In this document: in pieces, positions 53,580 through 63,174 of the stretch
How positions within the stretch are numbered: the first letter of the stretch is position 1
How the letters are laid out: each line of letters starts with the position of its first letter
DNA from: UBA10649 sp963700745
Lineage (GTDB): Bacteria; Actinomycetota; Actinomycetes; S36-B12
DNA length: 64,000 nt
Direction: 5' to 3'
Assembly (NCBI GenBank): GCA_963700745.1
Contig: CAVOYT010000013.1
Location: 62,001 to 126,000, forward strand
The notes under the pieces: model-generated
Told to the model about the DNA's origin: nothing
Seen by the model: only the letters and a program-made list of their open reading frames with translations
Databases searched by the model: none
Translations under genes and position numbers: made by a program

Positions 53580-55087
53580 GCGTGGCGAAGATGGAAGGCG
53601 ACCTGGTCCGGCAGTCGGCGGCCACGCTGGCGCGGGCCATGTCCGACGGCGAGGTGTCCTCCGAGGAGGTCACCCGAGCCCACCTCGACCGCATCGCCGA
53701 GGTCGACGAGCGCGTGCATGCGTTCCTGCACGTCCTGACCGACGACGCGACGACGACTGCGCGCGAGATCGACCGCAGGCGCGCGGCCGGCGAGGAGCTC
53801 GGCCCGCTGGCCGGCGTGCCGCTCGCCCTGAAGGACGTCCTCACGATGAAGGGCGTCCCGACCACCTGCGGATCGCGGATCCTGGAGGGCTGGCGCCCGC
53901 CCTATGACTCGACGGTCGTCGAGCGGCTGCGGGCCGCCGACGTCGTCATCCTGGGCAAGACCAACATGGACGAGTTCGCCATGGGATCGTCCACCGAGCA
54001 CTCGGCCTACGGCCCCACGCACAACCCGTGGGATCTCGACCGGATCCCGGGCGGATCCGGCGGTGGCTCGTCGGCGGCGGTGGCCTCCTTCGAGGCGCCG
54101 CTGGCGATCGGGACGGACACCGGCGGGTCGATCCGGCAGCCGGCCGCCGTCACGGGCACCGTGGGCGTCAAGCCGACCTACGGCGGCGTCTCGCGCTACG
54201 GACTCGTCGCCCTGGCCTCGTCACTGGACCAGGCAGGCCCGTGTGCTCGGTCGGTCATGGACGCGGCCCTGCTGCACGCGGCGATCGCCGGGCATGACCC
54301 GCGCGACTCCACCTCCATCTCGGCCCCCGTGCCGGATGTCGTCGCCGCTGCTGAGCGCGGTGACGTGCGCGGCCTGCGGATCGGGCTGGTCAAGGAGCTC
54401 GGTGGCGAGGGCTACCAGGCGGGCGTCTCCCAGCGCTTCTCCGAGGCGGTGGAGCTGCTCTCGGGGCTGGGGGCCGAGGTCGTCGAGGTGTCCTGCCCGA
54501 ACTTCGACTACGCGCTGGCCGCCTACTACCTGATCCTGCCCTCCGAGGCCTCGAGCAACCTCGCCCGCTTCGACGGGATGCGCTACGGCCTGCGCGCCGG
54601 GGACGACGGCAGCCGGTCCGTCGAGGAGGTCATGGCGATGACGCGCGAGGCTGGCTTCGGCGACGAGGTCAAGCGGCGCATCATGATCGGCACCTACGCG
54701 CTGTCCAGCGGCTACTACGACGCCTACTACGGGCAGGCGCAGAAGGTCCGCACGCTGATCACCCGCGACTTCGCGGCGGCATTCGACCAGGTCGACGTCC
54801 TCATCTCCCCGACCGCGCCCACGACGGCGTTCAAGATCGGCGACAAGATCGATGACCCGATCGCCATGTACCTGAACGACATCGCCACGATCCCGGTGAA
54901 CCTGGCCGGCAACGCGGCGATGTCGCTGCCGGTCGGACTGGCCCCGGAGGACGGCCTCCCGGTCGGGCTCCAGATCATGGCGCCCCCGATGGCCGACGAG
55001 CGTCTCTACCTGGTCGGAGCCGCCCTGGAGGCCGCCCTCGTGGACCGATGGGGACACCTGCTGATCGAGGAGGCTCCCGCGCTATGA
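53576..55087 (+). CDS. gatA: Asp/Glu-tRNA(Asn/Gln) amidotransferase subunit A
   Basis: Amidase that releases ammonia from glutamine. About 503 residues, intact. The Ser-cisSer-Lys triad lies in VPLALKDVLTMKG (Lys), GGSGGGSSAAVAS (cis-Ser) and GTDTGGSIRQPAA (Ser nucleophile). The start is set at GTG 53576 for its GTGA overlap with gatC; a GTG at 53582 is also in frame. The stop overlaps the gatB ATG. Adjoining long open frames on the other strand are shadows. Confidence 0.95.
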   Translation: MSVAKMEGDLVRQSAATLARAMSDGEVSSEEVTRAHLDRIAEVDERVHAFLHVLTDDATTTAREIDRRRAAGEELGPLAGVPLALKDVLTMKGVPTTCGSRILEGWRPPYDSTVVERLRAADVVILGKTNMDEFAMGSSTEHSAYGPTHNPWDLDRIPGGSGGGSSAAVASFEAPLAIGTDTGGSIRQPAAVTGTVGVKPTYGGVSRYGLVALASSLDQAGPCARSVMDAALLHAAIAGHDPRDSTSISAPVPDVVAAAERGDVRGLRIGLVKELGGEGYQAGVSQRFSEAVELLSGLGAEVVEVSCPNFDYALAAYYLILPSEASSNLARFDGMRYGLRAGDDGSRSVEEVMAMTREAGFGDEVKRRIMIGTYALSSGYYDAYYGQAQKVRTLITRDFAAAFDQVDVLISPTAPTTAFKIGDKIDDPIAMYLNDIATIPVNLAGNAAMSLPVGLAPEDGLPVGLQIMAPPMADERLYLVGAALEAALVDRWGHLLIEEAPAL

Positions 55088-56602
55088 CGACCGCCCACGA
55101 CACCGTCGCCTTCGACGAGGCCCTCACGCAGTTCGAGCCCGTCCTGGGCATCGAGACCCACGTCGAGCTCGGCACCAACTCGAAGATGTTCTGCTCGTGC
55201 CCGACGGCGTTCGGCGCGGACGCCAACACCCAGGTGTGCCCGGTCTGCCTCGGCCTGCCGGGGTCGATGCCGGTGGTGAACCGGACCGCGGTCGAGTCGA
55301 CGATCCGGATGGGGCTGGCCCTCAACTGCAGCATCGCGCCGTGGAGCCGCTTCGCGCGGAAGAACTACTTCTACCCGGACATGCCCAAGGACTACCAGAT
55401 CAGCCAGTACGACGAGCCGCTGTGCTTCGACGGGTACCTCGACGTGACCCTCGAGACCGACGACGGTCCCCGCGAGTACCGCGTCGAGATCGAGCGCGTG
55501 CACATGGAGGAGGACACCGGCAAGCTGACGCACACCGGCGGTGCCACCGGCCGCATCCACGGTGCCGACTACTCGCTGGTCGACTACAACCGCGCTGGCA
55601 TCCCGCTCATCGAGATCGTCACCAAGCCGATCCCCGGCACAGGCTCCCTCGCGCCCCAGGTCGCGAAGGCCTACGTGACCGAGCTGCGCGACCTCATGCG
55701 CGCCCTCGGTGTCTCCGACGTCCGGATGGAGGAGGGGTCGCTGCGCTGCGATGTCAACGTCTCCCTCAACCGACCCGGCGACGACTGGGGCACCCGGAGC
55801 GAGACGAAGAACGTGAACTCGCTGCGATCTGTCGAGCGGGCCGTTCATTCGGAGATCGAGCGCCAGGCCGCCGTCCTGCTGTCCGGCGGGCGGGTCATCC
55901 AGGAGACCCGGCACTTCCACGAGGACACCGGCCGCTCCACGTCGGGTCGGTCAAAGGAGCAGGCAGAGGACTACCGGTACTTCCCGGAGCCCGACCTCGT
56001 TCCCGTCGCGCCCTCCAAGGAGTGGATCGAGGAGCTGCGCGGCACGCTGCCCGAGGTTCCGTCGGCCAAGCGCGCCCGTCTGCGGGCCGAGTGGGGCGTC
56101 AGCGATCACGAGTTCCAGACGATGGTGAACTCCGGCGCCCTCGATCTCGTCGAGGCGGCGATCGCCGAGGGAGTCGAGCCGGCGGCGGCGCGCAAGTGGT
56201 GGACCGGGGAGCTGCTGCGCATCGCCAACGATCGGGAGATGGACCTGGCCGACGTTCCCGTCACGGCAGCACAGATCCGGCGAGTGGAGGCACTTGTCGC
56301 CGACGGCAGCCTGACGGACAAGATGGCGCGGCAGGTCTTCGACGGCATCATCGCCGGCGAGGGCGATGTCGATGATGTCGTCGCCGGGCGCGGGCTCGCC
56401 GTGGTCAGCGACGACTCGTCGCTGCTCGCGGCGATCGACGAGGCCCTCGCGGCGCAGCCGGATGTCGCGGACAAGATCCGCGGCGGCAAGGTCCAGGCGG
56501 CCGGGGCCATCGTCGGGGCGGTCATGAAGGCCACGCGCGGCCAGGCGGACGCGGCCAAGGTGCGCGCGCTCGCTCCTCGAGCGGCTCGGCGTAGCGGAGT
56601 AG
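55084..56602 (+). CDS. gatB: Asp/Glu-tRNA(Asn/Gln) amidotransferase subunit B (frame broken at 3' end)
   Basis: Kinase/transamidase subunit that binds the misacylated tRNA. About 505 residues. LGIETHVELGTNSKMFCSC, CPVCLGLPGSMPVVN, RKNYFYPDMPKDYQISQYD and the C-terminal YqeY-like domain (KIRGGKVQAAGAIVGAVMK) are present. The open frame runs past the natural end into the next gene. Removing one base near 56568-56575 yields the normal tail ALLLERLGVAE and a TAG at 56600-56602. One surplus base is inferred. Confidence 0.93.
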
Positions 56603-56604
56603 CC

Positions 56605-57473
56605 GTGCTCGGCGCGATGCTCCCCGAGGACGTGCGTCCGGTGGATCCACCGGTCCCGATCGTCGACGACGTGGAGCACGTCGCCTTCTATGTCCCGACC
56701 TACATGGGTCCCATGGACGACCTGGCGCTGATGGCGCGCATGCCGAACCTCGAGGTCGTGCAGCTGCTCACCGCGGGCTTCGAGAACGCCCTGCGGTTCC
56801 TCCCGGCCGGGCGTCACCCTGTGCAATGCCGGCGGCGTTCACGATGCGAGCACGGCGGAACTCGCGGTCGGGCTCATCCTCGCCTCGTTGCGCGGGATCG
56901 ACGCCTTCGCCCGCGCGATGCCCACCGGCTCGTGGCTCTACGGGCGCCGCGAGGCACTGGCGGACAAGCGGATCATCGTGGTCGGAGCCGGGGGAGTCGG
57001 TCAGGCGATCCGGCGTCGGCTCGAGCCGTTCGAGACGGACGTGATCATGGTCGGCCGCACCGCGCGGGAAGGCGTCCACGCCGTCGGTGAGCTGCCGGCG
57101 CTGCTCGGCGCCGCGGACGTCGTGGTCCTGGCCGTACCGCTCACCGACGACACCGCGCGGCATGGTCGGCCGGGAGTTCCTGGCCCGGATGGCGGAGGGC
57201 TCGCTCCTGGTCAATGTCGCCCGCGGACCGGTCGTCGACACCGACGCGCTGGTCGAGCAGGTGGCTCTCGGCCGGATGCGGGCGGCCCTCGACGTCACCG
57301 ACCCGGAGCCGCTGCCGCCCGATCACCCGCTGTGGAACCTGCCCGGGGTGATCATCAGCCCGCATGTCGGCGGCAACACCTCGGCCTTCCTGCCGCGGGC
57401 GCGCCGACTGGTCGCCGAGCAGTTGCATCGATTCGCCGTGGGCGAGACGCTGAAGTTCATCGTGTCACGCTGA
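56605..57473 (+). CDS. D-isomer specific 2-hydroxyacid dehydrogenase (frame broken)
   Basis: NAD(P)-dependent reductase/oxidase of 2-hydroxy acids, about 289 residues. Catalytic-domain pieces (VVQLLTAGFENALRFLP, GVTLCNAGGVHDASTAEL) flank the nucleotide-binding domain with IIVVGAGGVGQAIRRRLEPF (GxGxxG). NVARGPVVDTDALV holds the usual Arg context, DVTDPEPLPPDHPLWNLPG the Glu/Asp, and SPHVGGNT the catalytic His. Breaks lie near 56808-56812 and 57160-57168. The GTG at 56605 is two bases after the gatB stop. Substrate undetermined; same family as glyoxylate/hydroxypyruvate reductases and phosphoglycerate dehydrogenase. Confidence 0.8.
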
Positions 57474-57488
57474 CCTGAGGAGGCCTTC

Positions 57489-58072
57489 ATGAAGCGGACG
57501 ATCGCCATCGTGTCTGCATTGGTATCGGCGGTGGCGCTCTCGGTCACCGCACCAGCGGCACTCGCGGAGGACATGACCACCATCACCATGAAGGTGACGG
57601 GGTGCAACGGCTGCACGATCACCCCGGTCCAGGCCCTCGAGCCCGGTACGGGGACCGCGTCCGTCTGGACGGGCACCGGAGCCAAGTGCGGGCTGGTCAG
57701 GTGGTGCTGAACGTCCCCACCGCCAAGACGCCGGGCATGTCGTTCAATCTGGACGCGCGGTGGCGCGTCGACATCAACGCCGTGCCCGTGATCGTGACCC
57801 AGTACCAGGGCTACCAGCCCGGGGAGCGGGTGACCAAGCGGCAGGCGAAGGCGGCGAAGAAGGCCACTGCATGCTGGGCCGGGACAGCAGCGACGGCGGT
57901 CACGCTGAGGCTGATGGTCCGGCGAGTGTGGATGCCGGCTTTCTCGCCCGACGCCAACCGCAAGACGAAGGTCCCGCTGGCCTGGCTGGTGCCGACTGCT
58001 GAGACGACCGGGGGATTCTCGGACGCGTACAAGGGCACGCTTGGCCAGCAGGACGCCTGGTACTGCCCCTAG
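57489..58072 (+). CDS. Secreted protein of unknown function (frame broken)
   Basis: About 194 residues. A clear signal peptide, MKRTIAIVSALVSAVALSVT followed by APAALAED, predicts Sec export. The mature part has VTGCNGCTITPVQALEPGTG, YQGYQPGERVTKRQAKAAKK and four or more cysteines (CNGC, KC, ACW, YC), suggesting disulfides. A shift near 57690 separates GTGAKC from GQVVLNVPTAKT. RBS GAGGAGG before the ATG. No family recognised. Confidence 0.7.
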
Positions 58073-58083
58073 GCCCAACTCAA

Positions 58084-58089
58084 TAGGCT
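58084..58089 (+). promoter_or_regulatory. -10 box of ilvD
   Basis: TAGGCT ends seven bases before the ilvD ATG at 58097, consistent with a leaderless transcript; the gap to the previous gene is only 24 bases. Confidence 0.4.
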
Positions 58090-58096
58090 TCGTGTC

Positions 58097-59785
58097 ATGA
58101 CCGACATGAAGCCGCGCAGCTCCGATGTGACCGACGGACTCGAGCGGGCGGCCGCCCGCGGCATGCTCCGGGCCGTGGGCATGTCCGACGAGGACTTCCC
58201 CAAGCCGCAGATCGGGGTCGCGTCCAGCTGGAACGAGATCACCCCGTGCAACCTGTCGCTGGAGCGCCTGGCGCGCTCGGCGAAGGAGGGCGTGCACGCG
58301 GCGGGCGGCTACCCGCTGCAGTTCGGCACCATCTCGGTCTCCGACGGCATCTCGATGGGCCACGAGGGCATGCACTTCTCGCTCGTGTCGCGCGAGATCA
58401 TCGCCGACTCCGTCGAGGCCGTCATGCAGGCCGAGCGACTCGACGGCATGGTCACCTTCGCCGGCTGCGACAAGTCGCTGCCGGGCATGCTGATGGCGGC
58501 GGCGCGGATCGACGTCGCCTCCGTGTTCGTCTACGCGGGCTCGATCCTGCCGGGTCACGTGAAGCTCTCCGACGGCTCGGAGCGCGACGTCACGATCATC
58601 GACGCGTTCGAGGCGGTCGGCGCCTGCGCGCGTGGGCTGATGTCGCGCGAGGACGTCGACCTGATCGAGCGCGCGATCTGCCCGGGCGAGGGCGCCTGCG
58701 GCGGCATGTACACGGCGAACACGATGGCGAGCGCCGCGGAGGCCATGGGCATGTCGCTGCCCGGATCGGCCGCGCCGCCCGCGGTCGATCGTCGTCGTGA
58801 CGGCTTCGCGCGTCGCTCGGGCGAGGCCGTCGTCGAGCTGATCCGCCAGGGCATCACGACCCGCGACATCATCACCCGGCAGTCGCTGGAGAACGCCATC
58901 GCCGTCGTCATGGCCTTCGGGGGATCGACCAACGCGGTGCTCCACCTGCTCGCGCTGGCGCACGAGGCGAACGTCGAGCTCGAGATGGAGGACTTCCACC
59001 GCATCGGCGCGAAGGTGCCGTTGCTCGCCGACGTCAAGCCCTTCGGTCGGTACGTCATGAGCGATGTCGACCGGGTCGGCGGCGTGCCGGTGATCATGCG
59101 CGCTCTGCTCGACGCCGGCCTGATGAACGGCGACTGCCTGACGGTCACCGGCAAGACGGTCGCCGAGAACCTGGCCGACATCGCCCCGCCGGACCCGGAC
59201 GGCACGATCCTCTACGCCTCCAAGAACCCCCTCGACACGCACGGCGGCATCACGATCCTGTCGGGCTCGCTGTGTCCCGAGGGCGCCGTGGTGAAGAACG
59301 CGGGCGTCCCGGTGGACGTGTTCGAGGGCACCGCCCGCGTCTTCGAGCGCGAGCAGTCGGCGATGGCCGCGCTGGAGGACGGCACGATCCAGAAGGGCGA
59401 CGTCGTGATCATCCGGTACGAGGGTCCCAAGGGCGGCCCGGGCATGCGCGAGATGCTCATGATCACCGGTGCGATCAAGGGAGCCGGCCTCGGCAAGGAC
59501 GTCATGCTCATCACCGACGGCCGGTTCTCCGGCGGCACGACCGGCCTGTGCGTCGGGCACGTGGCGCCGGAGGCGGTCGACGGCGGCCCGATCGGCCTGG
59601 TGAAGAGCGGGGACCGCATCCGCATCGACATCCCCAACCGGACCCTCGACCTGCTGGTCGACGAGGCCGAGCTCGACAAGCGGCGGGCTGCGTTCGCGCC
59701 ACTGCCGCCTCGCTACACCCGCGGTGTCCTGCACAAGTACGCGAAGCTCGTCGGCTCCGCATCGCGCGGCGCGGTCTGCGACTGA
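58097..59785 (+). CDS. ilvD: Dihydroxy-acid dehydratase
   Basis: Fe-S enzyme dehydrating 2,3-dihydroxy acids to 2-oxo acids, the penultimate step of valine/isoleucine synthesis. 562 residues, intact. Cluster and active-site motifs: SSWNEITPCNLSLERLA, FAGCDKSLPGMLMAAAR, CPGEGACGGMYTANTM, MAFGGSTNAVLHLLALAHE and TDGRFSGGTTGLCVGH. The sequence follows the actinobacterial biosynthetic IlvD closely rather than the sugar-acid dehydratases of the same superfamily. Its stop overlaps the ATG of an FAH-family gene. Confidence 0.95.
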   Translation: MTDMKPRSSDVTDGLERAAARGMLRAVGMSDEDFPKPQIGVASSWNEITPCNLSLERLARSAKEGVHAAGGYPLQFGTISVSDGISMGHEGMHFSLVSREIIADSVEAVMQAERLDGMVTFAGCDKSLPGMLMAAARIDVASVFVYAGSILPGHVKLSDGSERDVTIIDAFEAVGACARGLMSREDVDLIERAICPGEGACGGMYTANTMASAAEAMGMSLPGSAAPPAVDRRRDGFARRSGEAVVELIRQGITTRDIITRQSLENAIAVVMAFGGSTNAVLHLLALAHEANVELEMEDFHRIGAKVPLLADVKPFGRYVMSDVDRVGGVPVIMRALLDAGLMNGDCLTVTGKTVAENLADIAPPDPDGTILYASKNPLDTHGGITILSGSLCPEGAVVKNAGVPVDVFEGTARVFEREQSAMAALEDGTIQKGDVVIIRYEGPKGGPGMREMLMITGAIKGAGLGKDVMLITDGRFSGGTTGLCVGHVAPEAVDGGPIGLVKSGDRIRIDIPNRTLDLLVDEAELDKRRAAFAPLPPRYTRGVLHKYAKLVGSASRGAVCD

Positions 59786-60630
59786 TGCGCCTCGCCAGGG
59801 TCGGGGAACCCGGCCGCGAGATCCCGTGCCTGCTCGACGCTGACGGCACCTACCGCGATGCATCGACCCTGATTGCGGACTTCAACGCGGCGTTCTTCGC
59901 GTCCGGTGGGCTGGACCGGCTCCGGGACGTGGATCCTGCGTCGCTTCCCCTCGCCCCGCCCGGGCGGGTCGGGGCCCCGATCGCGCGGCCGGGCAACCTC
60001 GTCGCCGTGGGACTCAACTACGTCGACCACGCGATCGAGTCCGGGATGGACATCCCGACCGAGCCGCTGCTGTTCAGCAAGGCCCCGAACACCGTGGTCG
60101 GTCCCTACGACGACGTCCGCTTTCCGCGTGGTGGCAGCAAGGTCGACTGGGAGGTCGAGCTGGGCCTCGTCGTCGGCAGGACCTGCCGCTACCTCTCGTC
60201 GCCCGAGGAGGCGCTGGACTGCCTGGCGGGCTTCGTGGCCGTCGACGACCTGTCCGAGCGCGCCTTCCAGATCGAGCGCGGCGGCCAGTGGGTGAAGGGC
60301 AAGGCCTTCGAGACCTCGTGCCCCACCGGACCTTGGCTGGTCACCCCTGACGACCCGGCCATCCCGGAGCACTTCGACCTGTGGCTCGACGTCAACGGCG
60401 AGCGGCGTCAGACGGGATCGACGAAGAACCTGATCTTCTCCGTGGGCACCGTGCTCCACTACATCTCGCAGTTCATGGTCCTCGACCCCGGAGATCTCGT
60501 CATCACCGGAACCCCGCCCGGGGTCGGGCTCGGGATGGCCGAGCCGACGTGGCTGCAGGTCGGCGATGTCATCACGCTCGGCATCACCGGGCTCGGCGAG
60601 CAGCGCACGTCGTGGTCGCCGACGCTCTAG
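59785..60630 (+). CDS. Fumarylacetoacetate hydrolase family protein
   Basis: 281 residues, intact. FAH-fold metal enzyme acting on 2-oxo or 2,4-dioxo acids. GNLVAVGLNYVDHAIESGM (catalytic His), WEVELGLVVGRTCRY (metal Glu), FVAVDDLSER and QWVKGKAFETSCPTGPW are the family signatures, and ITGTPPGVGLGMAEP the C-terminal one. In related catabolic clusters these proteins hydrolyse 2,4-diketo-3-deoxy sugar acids. Here it is coupled to ilvD on the plus strand and meets the SDR gene tail to tail, sharing CTAG at 60627-60630. Substrate inferred only loosely. Confidence 0.85.
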   Translation: MRLARVGEPGREIPCLLDADGTYRDASTLIADFNAAFFASGGLDRLRDVDPASLPLAPPGRVGAPIARPGNLVAVGLNYVDHAIESGMDIPTEPLLFSKAPNTVVGPYDDVRFPRGGSKVDWEVELGLVVGRTCRYLSSPEEALDCLAGFVAVDDLSERAFQIERGGQWVKGKAFETSCPTGPWLVTPDDPAIPEHFDLWLDVNGERRQTGSTKNLIFSVGTVLHYISQFMVLDPGDLVITGTPPGVGLGMAEPTWLQVGDVITLGITGLGEQRTSWSPTL

Positions 60631-61415
60631 TCCTGGTAGGAGTCCCAGTCGGCACCGCTGAGGATTCCGCCGTCTATGACGATGGCCTGCCCGGTGATGT
60701 AGGCCGACGCGTCGGTCGCCAGGAAGATGATCGAGCCGACCAGCTCATCCGGCACGGCGAGGCGGCCGATCGGCGTCGTCTCGTCGAACCAACGCTGCCG
60801 GTGCTCCTCGCCCCACAGCGGCTTGGTGAACTCCGTCTTCACGACGGACGGCTCGATGCAGTTCACCCGGATGCCGTCGTTCACCCACTCGCGGGCGAAG
60901 CTGCGGGTCATGGAGCTGACCGCGGCCTTCGTCGCGGCGTAGACCGAGATGGTGTTGAAGCTGTACCGGGCGCTGAGCGAGCTGAGGTTCACGATCGCGC
61001 CGCCGCCGGCCGCGGCCATGATCGGGTGGACGGCCTGGCTGGCGAAGAAGACCGCCCGCATGTTCACGCCGACGATCGCGTCGAAGTCCTCGGGTGTCAC
61101 GTCGTCGATGGGCTTGCGCCGATTGATCCCCGCGCCGTTCACGAGGACGTCGATGCCCCCCAGCGTCGCTGCGGCGTGGCGCACCATCGCGCGAGCCGCC
61201 TCGGCCTCGCCGATGTCGGCGACCAGGCTGACGGCCTGGCCGCCCGTCGATGCGATCCGCTGCTGCAGCGGATCCACCTTCTCGTCCGAGATGTCCTGGA
61301 GGCCGACGATCGCCCCGCGGGCCGCCATGGCCTCGGCCACGACCGAGCCGATGGCACCGCCGGCGCCGGTGATGACCACGCGCTTGCCGTCGAGGGAGAA
61401 CAGTGGGTCACTCAT
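60627..61415 (-). CDS. SDR family oxidoreductase
   Basis: 262 residues, intact, classical short-chain dehydrogenase. VVITGAGGAIGSVVAEAM is the TGxxxGxG cofactor loop, NGAGINRR the NNAG-equivalent and SSLSARYSFNTISVYAATKAA contributes the catalytic Ser-Tyr-Lys (YxxxK). The C-terminus ITGQAIVIDGG is typical of sugar or gluconate dehydrogenases. ATG overlaps the 3' end of the lactonase-like gene by eight bases, so it is cotranscribed with it and with the Gfo/Idh gene. Probably oxidises a sugar-acid hydroxyl, by context. Confidence 0.85.
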   Translation of the reverse strand: MSDPLFSLDGKRVVITGAGGAIGSVVAEAMAARGAIVGLQDISDEKVDPLQQRIASTGGQAVSLVADIGEAEAARAMVRHAAATLGGIDVLVNGAGINRRKPIDDVTPEDFDAIVGVNMRAVFFASQAVHPIMAAAGGGAIVNLSSLSARYSFNTISVYAATKAAVSSMTRSFAREWVNDGIRVNCIEPSVVKTEFTKPLWGEEHRQRWFDETTPIGRLAVPDELVGSIIFLATDASAYITGQAIVIDGGILSGADWDSYQD

Positions 61416-63174
61416 CGGTGCCTCCGAGTCGATCGATGACGGTCACGGACCTGGCGGGAAGGGTATGGGACTCATGCAGTCGGCCGCGGACGCTCACGTC
61501 GTGAGCGGCATCGTCGAGGTTTGCCACGATCAGGCGGATCCCGGTCTCGCCCTCGACGACCAGGGCGCCGACCTGCTCCGGATGGGATGAAGTCGTGCCG
61601 AGTGCGTGCGCGAAGCCGCGCACGGCCTCGAGGACGTCGAAGACGGGGTAGGTCTGCCCAGGCTCTGAGGGGAAGTTGACCGGATCCATCGAGCCGGCGG
61701 ACGTCTCCATGACTCCGCGCCACCCCGTGGTCTCGAAGTACGTCACCGAGTCGATGGTCCCCGGCGAGGCGAGGCCGGCCAGCGACAGCGCGGTCCAGGC
61801 GGCGGCGAACCAGGTCCGCTGTCGGGCGTCGACCGATGACGGCAGGGCGGTGTTGCTGACATCCGATGCCGGATCGGTCGCGTTGGGGTTGAAGCGCGGC
61901 CGGAGGGTGACCGGGCTGACGCTCACGGCTGCCCGGCCGGCGAGCCGGGGGACGTTCTCGGCGATGACGCGCTGGGTCGCCGTGTTCTGGATGAGGGTGC
62001 GGTCGTCGAAGGAGTGCACCTGGGGGTTCAGCGAGAAGTTGACGACATCGAGGTTGGTGGTGTCCGGGCGGCTCGCGGTTGAGCTCGGTGAAGTACAGGT
62101 CGGTGCCACCGCCGATCACGGCGTCGGCGCCGAGGACGCTCGCGCGCGATGGCGATCCACTCGCTGCCGGTGACCTTCTCGTCGGGTCGGAAGACGAACC
62201 AGCAGTCCACGAGGTCCGCGGCCCCGGCGCCAGCCGTGACGATGTCGGCGAGTTCGTCGCGGGTTCCGCCGATCAGCGCGACCTGCAGGCGGCAGCCGAG
62301 GGCGCGAGCCTGATCGGCTGCGACGAGCAGCGTCTCGGCCGCCGTCGGCGATGCCACGGGAACGTCGATGCGCAGGTGATCCAGTCCGAGTCGCGACAAC
62401 GTCGCCGACCTCATGCTCGGTCAGGGGCTCGAGCTCGGGCCTGAAGTCCCAGGCGGGGCAGCGGCGAGCGTCTTCGCCGATGTGCAGGGTGATCGGACCG
62501 TCGTCCGGCTCGGTGCCGGGCACCTCGCCCTCGAGCGTGATGCGCACCGACTGATCGATCCGCCGCTCGGGGGTGACCTCGACGGGGAAGGGGAGCGAGA
62601 TCGGGGTGCAGTAGGTCTTGAACGATGCGTCGCTCCAGTTGCGGTGGTCCTCGGCCTCGAACACCTCGCCGGCCATCTCGACGCGCGCGACGAGTCCGGG
62701 ACGAACCTCGTGGGACAGCGCCCGGACATCGATGAAGGGCTGGTGCGGCGAGATCTCCACCGGGAATGCGGTCTCCTCGCGTCCGCCGGCGGCGTGGTCG
62801 ACGACGACCGGGCGGCCGGCCAGGGACATCGGGTGCAGGATGCACAGCCCCAGACGGTTGCGCAGGAACGGGGCGTGAGCCACACCTGTGGCGGAGAAGT
62901 CGATCGTGCCGTCGGCGGCACCGGTGATCACGACCGACCACGTGAAGTGCTCCGCGTCGAACGTGCCCCGAGCGGTGTACTGGATCCTGAACGAGTCGAC
63001 GTCCTGATCAACGTCGATCGCGTCGAGGATCCACGGTCGTGCAGTCCAGTTGCGATCCTGGAAGGCGAGGTAGATCCGACGGACGATCTCGGTGTCGCCG
63101 AGCCGGATGCACCGCAGGTCGCCGTCGTCGAAGTCGGCGCGCAGCGGACCGGCGCGGACGACGGACGGGCTCAG
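61408..63174 (-). CDS. D-apionate lactonase-like protein (frame broken)
   Basis: About 588 residues. The N-terminal half has LRCIRLGDTEIVRRIYLAFQ, CILHPMSLAGRPVVVDH, PFIDVRALSHEVRPGLVARV and EVFEAEDHRNWSDASFKTY. These agree with my memory of the ApnL (D-apionate lactonase) family: HPADLAGRPV, PFMDLRALTHE and EDQRNWTDASYKTY. The C-terminal half is a barrel-like region with LDHLRIDVPVASPTAAETLL and VNFSLNPQVHSFDDRTLIQ. Shifts lie near 62400, 62140 and 62072. No ATG/GTG/TTG is in frame near the N-terminus; a CTG overlapping the upstream TGA is the tentative start. Sits between a Gfo/Idh oxidoreductase and an SDR in one operon. Confidence 0.65.

Noticed and set aside
58097..59785. IlvD homologue as a sugar-acid dehydratase of the adjacent apiose-like operon
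   Set aside because: It matches actinobacterial biosynthetic IlvD along its length and lies on the opposite strand with its own promoter.
57323..59863. An 846-codon open frame on the minus strand opposite ilvD, and similar long frames opposite atpA, atpD and etfA
   Set aside because: They mirror strongly conserved genes, are rich in His/Arg/Asp low-complexity sequence and arise from high GC in the third codon position.
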